This document shows, in pieces, positions 39,301 to 48,441 of a stretch of 64,000 nucleotides of DNA (the first letter of the stretch is position 1; every line of letters starts with the position of its first letter). Origin of the DNA: Brachionus manjavacas (taxonomy: Eukaryota; Rotifera; Eurotatoria; Ploima; Brachionidae); contig JAHQIY010000002.1 of the NCBI GenBank assembly GCA_019054805.1, positions 5,766,001 to 5,830,000 of the forward strand, in the 5' to 3' direction. The position numbers were made by a program, and so were the translations under genes. The notes beneath the pieces are model-generated. The model ran no database searches and was not told where the DNA came from. It saw only the letters and a list, made by a program, of their open reading frames with translations.

Positions 39301-39497
39301 AATGATTGGCCGGACAGCTTTGGCAATTGAATGTAGTTCGATGTAGAGTTTGAGCCGGATAGTTTGTAGATAGATGATTTTATTTGAGAGTCTGTTTGTG
39401 TGGTTATGTCACCGTGTTTAATGGCATTTTTTTCCGATGCAATGGTAAAATGTTTGAAAATGTTCACATACGGCTGTTGCCAACTCAACTTGCTCAT
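30320..39497 (-). CDS. WDR90: WDR90 (POC16) centriolar/ciliary WD-repeat protein (3 exons)
   Basis: Minus-strand exons 39497-36624, 34376-32869 and 31433-30320 join in phase with GT-AG sites to 1831 residues (human WDR90 is about 1750). Residues 1-~200 are the CFAP20-like (DUF667) domain: WQQPYVNIFKHF, KSSIYKLSG, NYIQLPK, LTGRYIYFLIKP, FSNLYKEFKST, TWLQFP. A Ser-rich linker (~240-330) leads into WD repeats starting at IIGFGSH. More repeats follow in exon 1 (LLCGVGKD-type GVGKDKQGKSM, SDDGFVRLWPLDF, HTNVVNDVSLD), exon 2 and exon 3 (DIGIIGTSKNTLWYVNW; end FSSSFNEIFIWNVNV). The joins restore family-conserved text: NYQ-TFIGHSSA at intron 1 and KESFIIENEIHLNGAI at intron 2. WDR90/POC16 sits on the inner wall of centriole microtubules and supports centriole integrity and ciliogenesis. 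Introns are 2.2 and 1.4 kb and hold LINE debris. Confidence 0.95.
32235..32285 (+). repeat. LINE 3'-tail relic in WDR90 intron 2
   Basis: TTTTTAATCTGAGAAAGCAT then TGACTCGGTACAGATATAAA is a diverged copy of the LINE 3' hairpin tail (TCTGAAGGAGCATTAGCTCGGTACAGAA type). The rest of the 1435 bp intron (31434-32868) is featureless A/T-rich DNA. Confidence 0.5.
34620..34990 (+). mobile_element. LINE ORF2 C-terminal fragment in WDR90 intron 1
   Basis: Antisense to WDR90. The plus strand encodes REICKQATSRYNFLTNRVV, then WYSLAQSVVNSVAVNGFKAG and IDRELFDIEQRKKRKTATAL, interrupted by a stop after NRVV. R-x-x-FLTNRVV-WNSLP-VVNS-FKAGID is the usual C-terminal end of CR1/RTE-type LINE ORF2. The FKAGID segment and CTACTAC-type 3' end match the LINE at 11.4-12.3 kb, so these two belong to one family. 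Confidence 0.8.
35811..35850. repeat. Perfect 40 bp palindrome
   Basis: The half-site TGAAATTAAGAGCAATTTTG is followed directly by its exact reverse complement with no spacer. It lies in WDR90 intron 1 just beside a larger imperfect inverted repeat (35868-36105). A spacer-free perfect palindrome this long is rare by chance even in A/T-rich DNA, because it includes G and C positions. Confidence 0.9.
35868..36105. repeat. Imperfect inverted repeat (foldback/MITE-like)
   Basis: The left arm (TACTTTAAATAAAGATAAGG, then GAAAACATATTTGTT) and the right arm read in reverse (TATTTTAAATAAAGATAAGG, GAAAATATGTTTGTT) pair over roughly 75 bp with scattered differences, around a ~90 bp loop. No coding frame. 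With the adjacent 40 bp palindrome it may be one decayed foldback element. Confidence 0.6.
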
Positions 39498-40661
39498 TTT
39501 TTTTTAAATAAATTTTTTTTTTAAATTAGTATGTACTTTGTTTAATGGTCAAGAGGCTTCAAGCAATAATAACCATGACAACAACAGGTCTTCACTAAAT
39601 TTTAAAATTTGGTTTAATTTTTAAATTAATGTTAATTTTTGATTAGGAGTCAAGATTATTCTTATCGTTATTTTAGACTATGTATCATAATTTTCCATTT
39701 TCATTTTGGAAAAAAATAGATTTTCACTGCTGCTTCAAGATTTATTTAGGGCTTAAATCTTTGGATTTCAATTGCAAAAGAAATTAAAGATTGTTCTAAT
39801 CAATTTCTAAAATTTTGTTTTTTATATTCATTTGTTAGAGATAATATATTTTTGCTAGGAAAAAATAGGTGAATTAAATCTAATCAAAATAAAATATTAA
39901 CTAGTTTGTTTTTAAAAATTAATGAAAGCATATACAAATTATGTTGAGCTAATAACCTATTATTACTTTATGAATCTATATTTGCTTTGACCTATACGAT
40001 ATAGGTTAATTTAAAGCTTGAAAATAATTTTGTAAATATTCTTCATTTGAAATGAATTAGAATTCTCGAAAGAAATTCTTGACTCTGTCTGGATTTGAAA
40101 TTTTCAAAATTCTTTTAAATTTTTTTTAATAAGTATGAACTTATTTTTTCGAAAAAAATATTGTTAGAATTTTAGTTGATTTAATTTTAAATTGCTGACT
40201 TATTATCTTTCGTTTTTAAGAGGAATTTATTTTTGATGAATATTTTATTTAAAAAAAGCTTAATGGAATATATTGGAGAAAGATTTTTTTAAGTGTTTAC
40301 TTGATTTAATACGAAACAAAATTTCAGTTTAAATAGTAAAATAAAAAAAAGGACTTAATTTAATGGTATTGTGAAAATCATTACATAATGAATATTTCTT
40401 TATTGATTAAATAAAATTAAGAGTAAAAACAAATTCACAAATTCATTAAATAATTTTTTGATGTTTTATTTTTTGTGTTTATTATGGTAAAAATCATATC
40501 TCTTGATATAGGCGATCTCAAAATATTTGATTCTTTAGATTTAGCTAGATTTTATGTATTTTTTAGAGAGCTTTAGTTTTTTTTTCAAATAGAAATTCAA
40601 AGCTTTAAAATTTAATTTAAAACTGCAAAAAAAATTATTTAATTTTTCGAATAATTCAATA
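39498..40661. other. Noncoding WDR90 5' flank
   Basis: A/T-rich sequence with no supported gene or repeat. The WDR90 promoter must lie near 39500-39700, but no motif was recognised. Confidence 0.4.
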
Positions 40662-40937
40662 AGCAATTGATGTTTTTCTAAAAATAAATTATTTTAAACC
40701 ATTATAATTTAAAATTTAAAAATATAATAAAAATAATAATAATATAAGTTACAACAAGCTAGCAAGCTAGACTTGCGAAGATGGGAAACAGTAGGATCCC
40801 ATCTATGGTAACTGTGGTATGTACACTGTGTCTAGAGCACAGTCACTTCCAACTCTGCCTCCATCACACTGAAGATTGAGCAATTGATGTTTTTCTAAAA
40901 ATAAATTATTTAAACCATTATAATTTAAAATTTAAAA
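40662..40937 (-). mobile_element. Short insertion flanked by a ~60 bp direct duplication
   Basis: 40662-40721 and 40879-40937 are the same sequence (AGCAATTGATGTTTTTCTAA at the start, ACCATTATAATTTAAAATTT near the end) with one missing T. Between them lie 157 bp. The non-A/T-rich part (AGCTAGCAAGCTAGACTTGC, GGATCCCATCTATGGTAACT, GTGTCTAGAGCACAGTCACT) ends on the left in an AATAAT-type run, which reads as an ATT-repeat 3' tail on the minus strand. The layout is that of a 5'-truncated retroposon with an unusually long target duplication. The source element is not recognised. Confidence 0.7.
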
Positions 40938-41562
40938 TTTTTATTTTTAGAGAAAAAAAATGATAATTTTTGAGATTTTATCCCATGAATTTCTCAATTG
41001 CGTTGTTTAAAATAATATTTTGGTAAAAATTTTTTTATGAAATTAGAAATTAGCCTTTTTTCAGTCAAAATATTATAAAAAATTTATTGAGTTGTCTTTC
41101 AAAAAAAAATTTCAGCATTAGAACTTAATTAAGACAATTTTTTCATAAAATACTGTTATGAGACTAATAAGAATGAAGTGTACTTTTGTTGCCCTGGTTA
41201 AAAAATTTTATTATATTCATAATTTATTTTTATTCATAGGAAATTAACCTGCAGCTTTGCATTTATGCCGTATACAAGACTAATTTTTGTTATAAATTGG
41301 CAAATATTTAATAGAAGAAAAAGTTTTTTCTATAAAAATTAAAATTTAGAAAATTTCAAAATACCAATTAATCACATACTAAATTAGACGCCATTATCAA
41401 ATCAAACCATAATGCAAGCCACAAATCACTTAGATACCAGCGCTCAACGATGCTCTTTTCTTAATGACAAATATCGCCAAAATTTTTACTTTTGACGCCA
41501 TTAAGCAGAAAAAAAAATAAAACTATAATCGACTAAAATCTTTTTAGAACACTTTTTTGAAC
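40938..41562. other. Noncoding ALYREF copy 1 5' flank
   Basis: A/T-rich. 41395-41510 is less A/T-rich and probably holds the promoter and 5' UTR of the downstream gene. No specific motif. Confidence 0.35.
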
Positions 41563-42370
41563 ATGGAGAAGAGTTTGGACGAGTATGCCAAAGAGAACCA
41601 AATTGGAGTTAGACGAGGTCGCAGATTCAAAATCAATGGGCCTAATAATAATAAGGGCCAAATCAATGGGCCAAATCCACGGAGATTTGGCGCAGGCGTC
41701 CAAAAGAGGAGACCTCGTGGAGGACCTCTTAACTCGGTATGTGACTGTTTAATCATTTATTTCGCAATTATCTGTTTAATGAGCAAATAAAATGAATACA
41801 TTTAATTTCAGTCGCGAAATCAATTTGGTCTGAAACGAGCAAATGCAATCGCTCCCGGTACTGGACTAACCAAACTGATCATATCTAACCTTGACTTTGG
41901 CGTCACTGATGGTGATATTAAAGTATTAATTATTAACTAAACAAGCGCTATTATTCAGCCGGTTAATTATACCAATTCAAGGGTTTATTTGGAGAGTTTG
42001 GCAAAATTCGAAAAGCCGCAGTGCATTATGACCGCACTGGTCGTTCACTTGGAACTGCAGATGTTCTGTATGCGCGCAAAGCGGACGCCATTAGAGCACT
42101 GCGTCACTATAATGGCGTTAGCCTGGATGGTTGGTTTTAAATGGAGAGGTGTGGAGAATTTTCTTAATTTTTTTTATTTCTATAGGCCGTCCGATGAATA
42201 TTCAGTTGACTACTTCTTTGAGTGTGGCTGTTGCTCGTAATGGCAGGCGTCCGCAAAGGCGTTTCCGCCTTGGAAACAATAAATTTCGCAAGGGGCCCAA
42301 AGGAAACAAGACAGCAGAAGACCTTAACGCTGACCTGGATGCCCATAATGCCAAGATGCAAACTGATTAA
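41563..42370 (+). CDS. ALYREF: ALYREF/REF mRNA export adaptor, copy 1 (4 exons)
   Basis: Exons 41563-41736, 41812-41922, 41982-42129 and 42186-42370 give 205 residues, all joins in phase with GT-AG. The N-terminus ([15 protein letters not shown]) is the UAP56/DDX39B-binding motif, followed by an Arg/Gly-rich RNA-binding stretch. The RRM runs from [18 protein letters not shown] through [37 protein letters not shown] and [15 protein letters not shown]. The C-terminus ([18 protein letters not shown]) is the second UAP56-binding motif. ALYREF joins TREX in the nucleus and hands spliced mRNA to the NXF1 export receptor. Introns are 75, 59 and 56 bp. Exon 2 is 33 bp shorter than in copy 2 and the Arg/Gly box is poorer. 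The start is the first ATG and gives the same 58-codon exon 1 as copy 2. Confidence 0.95.
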
Positions 42371-42680
42371 GTTTTATTTTTAGATATTTAAGCTTTTAGT
42401 TGTTTGTAATTATTAATAAATTTGAAATGTTTTGGTTCTAAGTGTTGACCTTTTTTTATTTAAAAATTTAAATTAATAAAAAATAATGACTTTTAAAGTG
42501 CTTGCTCTTAAAATTAACTAGAGTTCCCATATAATTGTAAACGATGCCAATATTAGCTAGCAATGTGGCCCCTTTGTATTGTTTCTATTTTATTTTAAGA
42601 TTACATTTTTAAAAATAAAATAAAAATAAAAATAAAAAAAAAAATTAAAATTAATATTTCACTTCCTTTTTTGATAATGA
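42371..42680. other. 3' flank of ALYREF copy 1
   Basis: AATAAA at 42414-42419 is the likely poly(A) signal. The rest is A/T-rich with a short AAAAT-type run near 42600-42645. Nothing else seen. Confidence 0.45.
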
Positions 42681-43000
42681 ATGTTTCTTTCTAGAGCCCG
42701 TATAGCCGAATGTTTTGCGTTTTAGTCATGCAAGCAGAGGACCGAGGGTTCAAAACCCGCTGAGGGTAAAAAAATCTTCAAAATATCCCTGCAATACGGG
42801 GCGAGTGCTTAAACCTCTTTCATCATAAAAATAGGGGGACCAGTTTCGACTAGGTATTAATTTTGATGTAGATGATCAACTCGATGCAGCAGCCTCTGTG
42901 TCAGATCGAAGCCGTTGCTCAAAAAGGTACTTGGATAGGAGATGAGCGCCTCCCCATTATCCACTAGGATAGAATAGGGTCAATTATTATGTTTCTTTCT
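42681..43000 (+). mobile_element. Full-length tRNA-derived SINE with intact target duplication
   Basis: The direct repeat ATGTTTCTTTCT occurs at 42681-42692 and 42989-43000. The element between (296 bp) starts AGCCCGTATAGCCGAATG (A box near 42701-42712) and has a B-box-like GGGTTCAAAACCC at 42746-42758, so its head derives from a tRNA. A unique body follows (CTTCAAAATATCCCTGCAAT, CCTCTTTCATCATAAAAATA). The conserved core (GATGATCAACTCGATGCAGC, CTCTGTGTCAGATCG) and tail (CCACTAGGATAGAATAGGGT then CAATTATT) follow. This is the reference copy for the family. No acceptor stem is closed, so it is not a tRNA gene. Confidence 0.93.
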
Positions 43001-43548
43001 GAAAATAAATTATAATTAAGAAAGATGATAAATAAAAATGTTTGATTTTAAAAATTTATTGAAATATAAAAAACTTTATATTCCATTCTTGAGTGACTCA
43101 AATTGTGAATTGATTGGAAAAGTTTATTATTAAATGTAAATAATTTTATACAGGTGAACCATTTAGAAAAGCATAAATAAGAATATTAGATCATTTATAT
43201 TCAATATGGAAATTTAAAAAGAATATTAGAAAATCATTGAGTAATTTTAATTTATGTCCAGTGTCTATTCACTTTAATAAAAAAAATCATTTTGAAGATG
43301 ACTTTTATTCTGTATAGTTAAATCTAAATTTTTTCTTAAAATTAAATATAGCTATTATGAACAAAAAATTCCTAAAATCGAATATATAAAAACTTTAAGT
43401 TTTCCAAAAAAAAAATTATCTTTATTTTATGTAAACTTTGATTCTTTGAAATCTAAAAATAATTTTTCTAATTTTAAATATTAAACTTTAATTATGAAAA
43501 TTCGACATTAATTTCAAGAATTATTTTTTCTATACTAATTTTATTCGT
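43001..43548. other. Noncoding AT-rich DNA
   Basis: No supported gene, tRNA or repeat. Confidence 0.4.
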
Positions 43549-44278
43549 AATCATCCGAATTGGGTGACATGTCTTTAAAATAAAGTACTCTATTTTAGTG
43601 ACATGTAATTCAAAATTGAAAACTATTTAAAAAAATAAAAATTCAATTTTAATGGCATGAAATAAAAAGTGAACATATTTTAAAAGGGGTTGTGAAGTTC
43701 ATTTCAATTAGATCGTTTCAATTTAGATAAACTTGAATAACTTTTTTTACAATAATAGATTATTTAGTTCTGTGAAATGCTTAATGGTTAAGCAACTTTG
43801 CTTAATCCAAAAATAAAAGTTTGCAACTACTCTGCAATGTAATTGCACACTTGATTGGAATACTTTTTAATGGTGTGCAAAATGCAGAAAATTGCAGGGT
43901 ATTCTGTAGACTTATTTTACTGCATTAAGCAAATTTGCTTATTATTAAGCATTTTACAGAACTAAATCATCTCTTTTAATAAAAAAGTTATTCAAGTTTT
44001 TCTGAGTTGAAAAGATCGAATTGAAACTAACTTCACAACCCCATTTTAAAACTATTAAGAGTTGTTAAAGCTTATAGAAAATTCTTTAAAAAATGAAAAT
44101 TAAATTAACTATGTTTTTTAACTATGTTAAAGTTGGATTTTTTTTTTAACATGGGTCAAATTTATTCGTTTTTAAGTCATGTCATTAAAATTGAACATTA
44201 CTCTTTTTAAAACCAGTTCTCATTTTTTAGTGACATGTTATTATTTTATTTAGTTACATATCACTAAATTCGGATAAT
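43549..44278. mobile_element. ~730 bp foldback element
   Basis: The two halves are imperfect reverse complements. Outer ends: ATCCGAATTGGGTGACATGT against ATCCGAATTTAGTGATATGT (right arm reversed). Mid-arm: TTCAATTTTAATGGCATGA against TTCAATTTTAATGACATGA. Inner: GGGGTTGTGAAGTT in both, then ACTTGAATAACTTTTTT and TTTAGTTCTGTGAAATGCTT against TTTAGTTCTGTAAAATGCTT. The right arm has about 100 bp extra. The centre is itself hairpin-like (TGCAATGTAATTGCACAC facing GTGTGCAAAATGCAG). GTGACATG words recur near both ends. No coding frame. Family unknown. Confidence 0.88.
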
Positions 44279-45195
44279 TGCGTTATCTCTCTGTCTATAA
44301 TAAATTTAAAAATTATTTATTTCTATTGTTTAAGAAAAAATTGATTTCCTCTTTTTTTTATTTTTTATTATTTTTTCTTTCAGTCTTAAAACCTGAAGAA
44401 GCCCATTTGGTCGAAATGCGTCGTAAAAAATTTACTTTTTATTCGAAAGTTTTTTTTTAAATAAATATTTAAAAAAATTTTTTTTCGTTATTTCTGATTA
44501 TTTTAATTTTATAATTTAGACTATTATTTTCAATTATTAAAAAATTTTTTACTGAATTTTATCGTCTTTTGTTATTTGAAAAATAAAGATCTTTCGAAAT
44601 TCTTTCGAAATTTAAATTTAAAACTTGAATTCAAAAATATTAAAGCTTTGGATTAAATAAGAATTTTAAAGTAAAATATTCGTTGTTTATTTATTAACTA
44701 ATAAATCAATAATATTAAATAAAAAGGTATTCAGACTTGACCTAGGCTTTGACCGACTCTGTTTCTAGTTAATATTAGCTCCTGTTTGAATTTAAACTAA
44801 ATCACCTTAGATATTGCCAAATCTTATCATTCAGTCTGGCAAGATTGTTTATTCTTTACTTTTAGAGGCTTTCATTTTCATTTTTCTATCTAGGATGAAA
44901 AACTATATTCTAAATTAACTCACTAATCTTTCATTAGTTAAAAAGTTTAGAGCAAAAATGGAAAAATTCAATAAATTTAATGCTAATTTCTTCAAATTGG
45001 TTCAAGAAAAATGTACCAGCTGTTGCATTTAATTTACAAGTTTAATCCATTAATGTCATAATCCTTTCTGATAAAAATTTTCTAATGTAAACCTAATAAA
45101 AAATTTGCATTGACGTTTCAATCTAAACTAAGTAAAGTCTTACAATTTCAGCTAATTTTTATCAGAAAAAATTTATTGAATTTTATTCATTTTTA
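44279..45195. other. Noncoding DNA between foldback element and hAT MITE
   Basis: Apart from the hammerhead-like core at 44393 this is A/T-rich sequence with no supported gene. Confidence 0.4.
44393..44416 (+). ncRNA. Hammerhead-ribozyme-core-like motif (tentative)
   Basis: CTGAAGA (44393-44399), a small hairpin GCCCATTTGGTC (44401-44412, one mispair) and GAAA (44413-44416) follow each other exactly as in the CUGANGA - stem II - GAAA core of hammerhead ribozymes. Such cores are known in Penelope-like elements. I could not find convincing stems I and III or the cleavage triplet in the flanks, so activity is unproven, and the motif may be a relic of a retroelement 3' end or chance. Confidence 0.3.
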
Positions 45196-45443
45196 CAGAG
45201 TTGTCTAAAAATCCAGAATTAAAGTCCAAGTCCGGACTTATTTTATTTTTTTCCAAAGGCTTTGAAATAATTTTTTAAAGTTCGGTAAAATGAATTTTTT
45301 ACCGTCCCAGCTAGTCATTTTCACGGCCTAGTTAAATTTAAAGTCACTAAAATTTAAGTCCGGTCTTTTTTTTTAGAAAAAAAAAATCTGTGTTTAAGAC
45401 TTTTGAAAAAATTTAAAAAAGTCAGAACTTTAATTCAACTCTT
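45196..45443. mobile_element. hAT-like MITE
   Basis: 248 bp between CAGAGTTG (45196) and CAACTCTT (ending 45443), which are inverted at 7 of 8 bases. It is flanked by CATTTTTA and CATTTTTT, an 8 bp target duplication with one change. The interior has AAGTCCAAGTCCGGACTT on the left and AAGTCCGGTC and AGTCAGAACTTTAATTC on the right as partial inverted matches. No transposase. An 8 bp duplication with CAG-type ends indicates hAT. Confidence 0.75.
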
Positions 45444-45601
45444 CATTTTTTACATTATTAATTTTTTAAATCTTAAAAAGAACAAACAGTCATCAAGAAC
45501 AATATATGGATGCTAATCGTTTTTTCGAAAATAAGAAAAAAATATTCATTTTGTTTATTATCACTAAAAAAAAGTAAAAAAGTTAAAAATACATTAAAAA
45601 T

Positions 45602-47746
45602 TCAAATTTTTGAATTTTGCTTTGAACCAAAATACTTGAAAAAATCGTCTAGAACTAAATTAGGCTCAGCTTGCTCATTATTTCCAATACGCAAATCTAA
45701 ATTTTCATTTGAACCAATTTTTTTCTCAAATTCACTGCTCATGTTTATTAACTTTTCAAGCTTAGATCTCAATAGTCCATTAGCAAATTCTAATTTATTT
45801 TTAAGATAAATTAATCTTTCGACCAAGATCACATTTTTAGTTTCAGCTGCACCGATAAAACTCAGAACGGACACAGCGTTTCCAATTGTGCTCAGCGATA
45901 ACACTTCAAAATCGAACAAAACATCATTTTCGATTTTTCCACTTTTCATTTCATTAAATATTCTTGTCTGTATTTCTTTAACAAAAGATTTATCATCTTC
46001 GATGACAAATTTGTTTTGATCAGGTGGCAATAACCGTGCTAGAACAGAGTATATTTTGACATAATTTTTGAACATTTTTTCGAATAAAACAATTAAAAAA
46101 ATTAATTTTTTTGCATTGAATAAATTTATTTCCAGACCATGGTTCCGCTCTAGCACAAGACTTGTGTTGATGACATATTTAAAAGAGTCATCGAAGTCTC
46201 TGGCCTCGTCACCGGGTCGAAATATGAACTCTTTGGAGAACACACGAGTCATAAAGGAGTATATATTAAATGCTTGGTTCATATTGAGCTCGTCATCAAT
46301 GCTGGACAGCACCAAACTAATGCTCACAAATGAAGCTCTGACTAAGAAATTGACCAACTGGTTTTTATAAGAGCATAACGCGATGTAAATAGATGCACTT
46401 TCGAACAAGTCGTTTGACTGTCTAAGTGCTATTAATTGATCAAGCTGGAATAAATTTTGGTGAGTTTTTAAGTTTTCTAGGACAAGATTAGTGGAACTGT
46501 TAGCTTCCGCACCCACTGGCCAGTAAACTCTAATCCCTAAATTTAAAAGCAAACTTTTTAAAAAAATACTCTGCTCAACCAAAGTATTAAGATTTATTTC
46601 TAATTTTGCATTAAATTTTGATCTATTTTTTAGAAGGAGACAGGTGCATATGATTGATATAGGCTGAATAATTTGATTGTGGAGCATTCTAATAAGAATA
46701 AGATACGAAAAAGACTCTATTTGCTTAAATTGATCTTTGTTTAATCCGAATATAAAGCTTGGGTTCAATAGATTGGAAGAATTAGAAGGACTAGGTCCCT
46801 TAGTAAGTGAAATTATTTCTCTAAGACTAATTGGTCTTGAAAAATTGACAAATATTGAGCCATAAGATTGGTTCAAAATTGACCGAGCTTTTACCAAACC
46901 CGAAACACTTTCTTTTGGTTTGGGTATTCCAAGTAGCTCGTTAGAGTATAGTGTTTCTTCTAGTAGTCTTTCGTAGGTCAGACTGATTGGCACAAAATAG
47001 ATATCTTGGCACCTGTGGCCCCTCATGAACAGTTCGGCACAAGTTGACAGCATGCCTAACTTTGGCTGAAGGCTTTTTGATGTTCGACTCCGGGTGCCCT
47101 CAATAAAAAATTCGAGGGGACGGTCGCAGTTGGATAGATGTTGTTGAACATATTCGCGAAAAATGGCCCAGTAGAGCTCGTCGGACCCAAACGAGCGTCG
47201 GATAAAGAAGCCACCACAGTGTCTTATCATTTTGCTAATAAATGACATACTCAAAAAGTCTTGACCGGCTGCGATTGTGGGCAATTGAAGATTTTTGTGG
47301 TAGCAAACAATTGAAATGAGTAAAAAGTCCATGTAGCTACGGTGTAGCGGAAGAAGAACAGTAGGGTAATGTTTTATAATAGACATATTGTCCATTATGT
47401 CAGAATTGTAAAATATGTGTTTATAAATGGAAGAGAATATTTTTATTAGAATAAAGCCGAGCAGACGAACGTATTTGAGGTCAAAATCATGGGCCATTTC
47501 GTCTATGATGTTTTTTGCCTCGGTTTCGACTTCAATGCGATCAGGTTGTTGGTTGCCTGGTTTTTCTAAAATTTTTGATATTACGTGTCGGAGACGATCG
47601 CTGTTCAGCACGTCTCGTTTAATTTGATCCGGCGAACGCTTTGGTTTTTTTTCGACGTTCTCCATGAATTGTTTCTTTTGCATTAGCCAAAGCAATGGGC
47701 CCCCCTGATGCCTGATCTCTTCTAATAAATCAGAAAAACCTTCCAT
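45602..47746 (-). CDS. GNPAT: Dihydroxyacetone phosphate acyltransferase
   Basis: Single exon of 714 residues (human 680). The acyltransferase motifs are complete: block I LPLHRSYMDF with catalytic His135 and Asp140, block II GGFFIRRSFG (178-187), block III FFIEGTRSRT (213-222), and block IV IYFVPISLTYERLLEE (249 on). The C-terminus is Ser-Lys-Ile, a conservative form of the PTS1 peroxisomal import signal (human ends Ala-Lys-Leu). GNPAT acylates DHAP at sn-1 on the inner face of peroxisomes, the first step of ether lipid and plasmalogen synthesis. The start is the first ATG in the frame, and the following EGFSDLLEEIRHQ resembles the family N-terminus. There is no intron, unlike its neighbours. 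No neighbour shares its pathway. Confidence 0.96.
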   Translation of the reverse strand: MEGFSDLLEEIRHQGGPLLWLMQKKQFMENVEKKPKRSPDQIKRDVLNSDRLRHVISKILEKPGNQQPDRIEVETEAKNIIDEMAHDFDLKYVRLLGFILIKIFSSIYKHIFYNSDIMDNMSIIKHYPTVLLPLHRSYMDFLLISIVCYHKNLQLPTIAAGQDFLSMSFISKMIRHCGGFFIRRSFGSDELYWAIFREYVQQHLSNCDRPLEFFIEGTRSRTSKSLQPKLGMLSTCAELFMRGHRCQDIYFVPISLTYERLLEETLYSNELLGIPKPKESVSGLVKARSILNQSYGSIFVNFSRPISLREIISLTKGPSPSNSSNLLNPSFIFGLNKDQFKQIESFSYLILIRMLHNQIIQPISIICTCLLLKNRSKFNAKLEINLNTLVEQSIFLKSLLLNLGIRVYWPVGAEANSSTNLVLENLKTHQNLFQLDQLIALRQSNDLFESASIYIALCSYKNQLVNFLVRASFVSISLVLSSIDDELNMNQAFNIYSFMTRVFSKEFIFRPGDEARDFDDSFKYVINTSLVLERNHGLEINLFNAKKLIFLIVLFEKMFKNYVKIYSVLARLLPPDQNKFVIEDDKSFVKEIQTRIFNEMKSGKIENDVLFDFEVLSLSTIGNAVSVLSFIGAAETKNVILVERLIYLKNKLEFANGLLRSKLEKLINMSSEFEKKIGSNENLDLRIGNNEQAEPNLVLDDFFKYFGSKQNSKI

Positions 47747-48440
47747 TTTAAAGCAATTTTTTTGGTTTTTTAATTTCCAATTTTATTAAAATATTATGAA
47801 TTGATTTGATCCGTATTTTGTGAGAAAAAAGCAAAGTAAAATTTATTTTTTTTCAGATATAATTTTTGAGTTTTTTAAATAAAGTCTTATTTAAATTTTA
47901 AATTTTTTAGTATTTTTCTTTTTTTTTTTTAATCCAATTAAGCACATTTTTGACAAGAAAATTATTAAAAATTTTCAATGTCTAAAAACTATAGAATCAA
48001 TTATCAATGGTATTGTGAATTTTCATACGAAACTTTCAAAAATTATAAAAAAACAATAAAAAAATTAAATTCTTTAATAACAAAAATTAATTATATTTAT
48101 CAGGGAAATATTAAAAGTCAAATAAAATATTAATTTTTTGAGATTTTTTTTTAACCTCTCTAATATTTATTTTAATTATAATTATTTTTAGTTATTTGAA
48201 AATTTATTTTATTTAAATTTTAAAATTTAGTCATTGCTATTTTAATAATTGTAAAAAATTTTATTTTTAAATTCTAAATTAAGGTAAAATTTAATTAAAA
48301 ATAATCAATTTATTTTTACATTCAAGACTCTCTTCTAAGAATAATCGTGCCGTATCATTAGCGTGTATTGTTACGGCTCTTCGGTACAAAATTATCTGTA
48401 CATTTTTGTAATTTTTGATTCATAAATAATTGTTGTTTTA
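47747..48440. other. Noncoding GNPAT 5' flank
   Basis: A/T-rich with no recognised motif, repeat or gene. Confidence 0.4.
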
Positions 48441-48441
48441 G

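Noticed and set aside
41544-41756. Pro/Leu-rich minus-strand frame
   Set aside because: Antisense of the Arg/Gly-rich first exon of ALYREF copy 1.
42693-42770. tRNA gene
   Set aside because: A and B boxes are recognisable, but no acceptor or anticodon stem closes and the sequence continues into a repeated SINE body.
44278-44460. 60-residue plus-strand frame
   Set aside because: Mostly Phe/Leu from T-rich DNA; its only distinctive part is the hammerhead-like repeat sequence.
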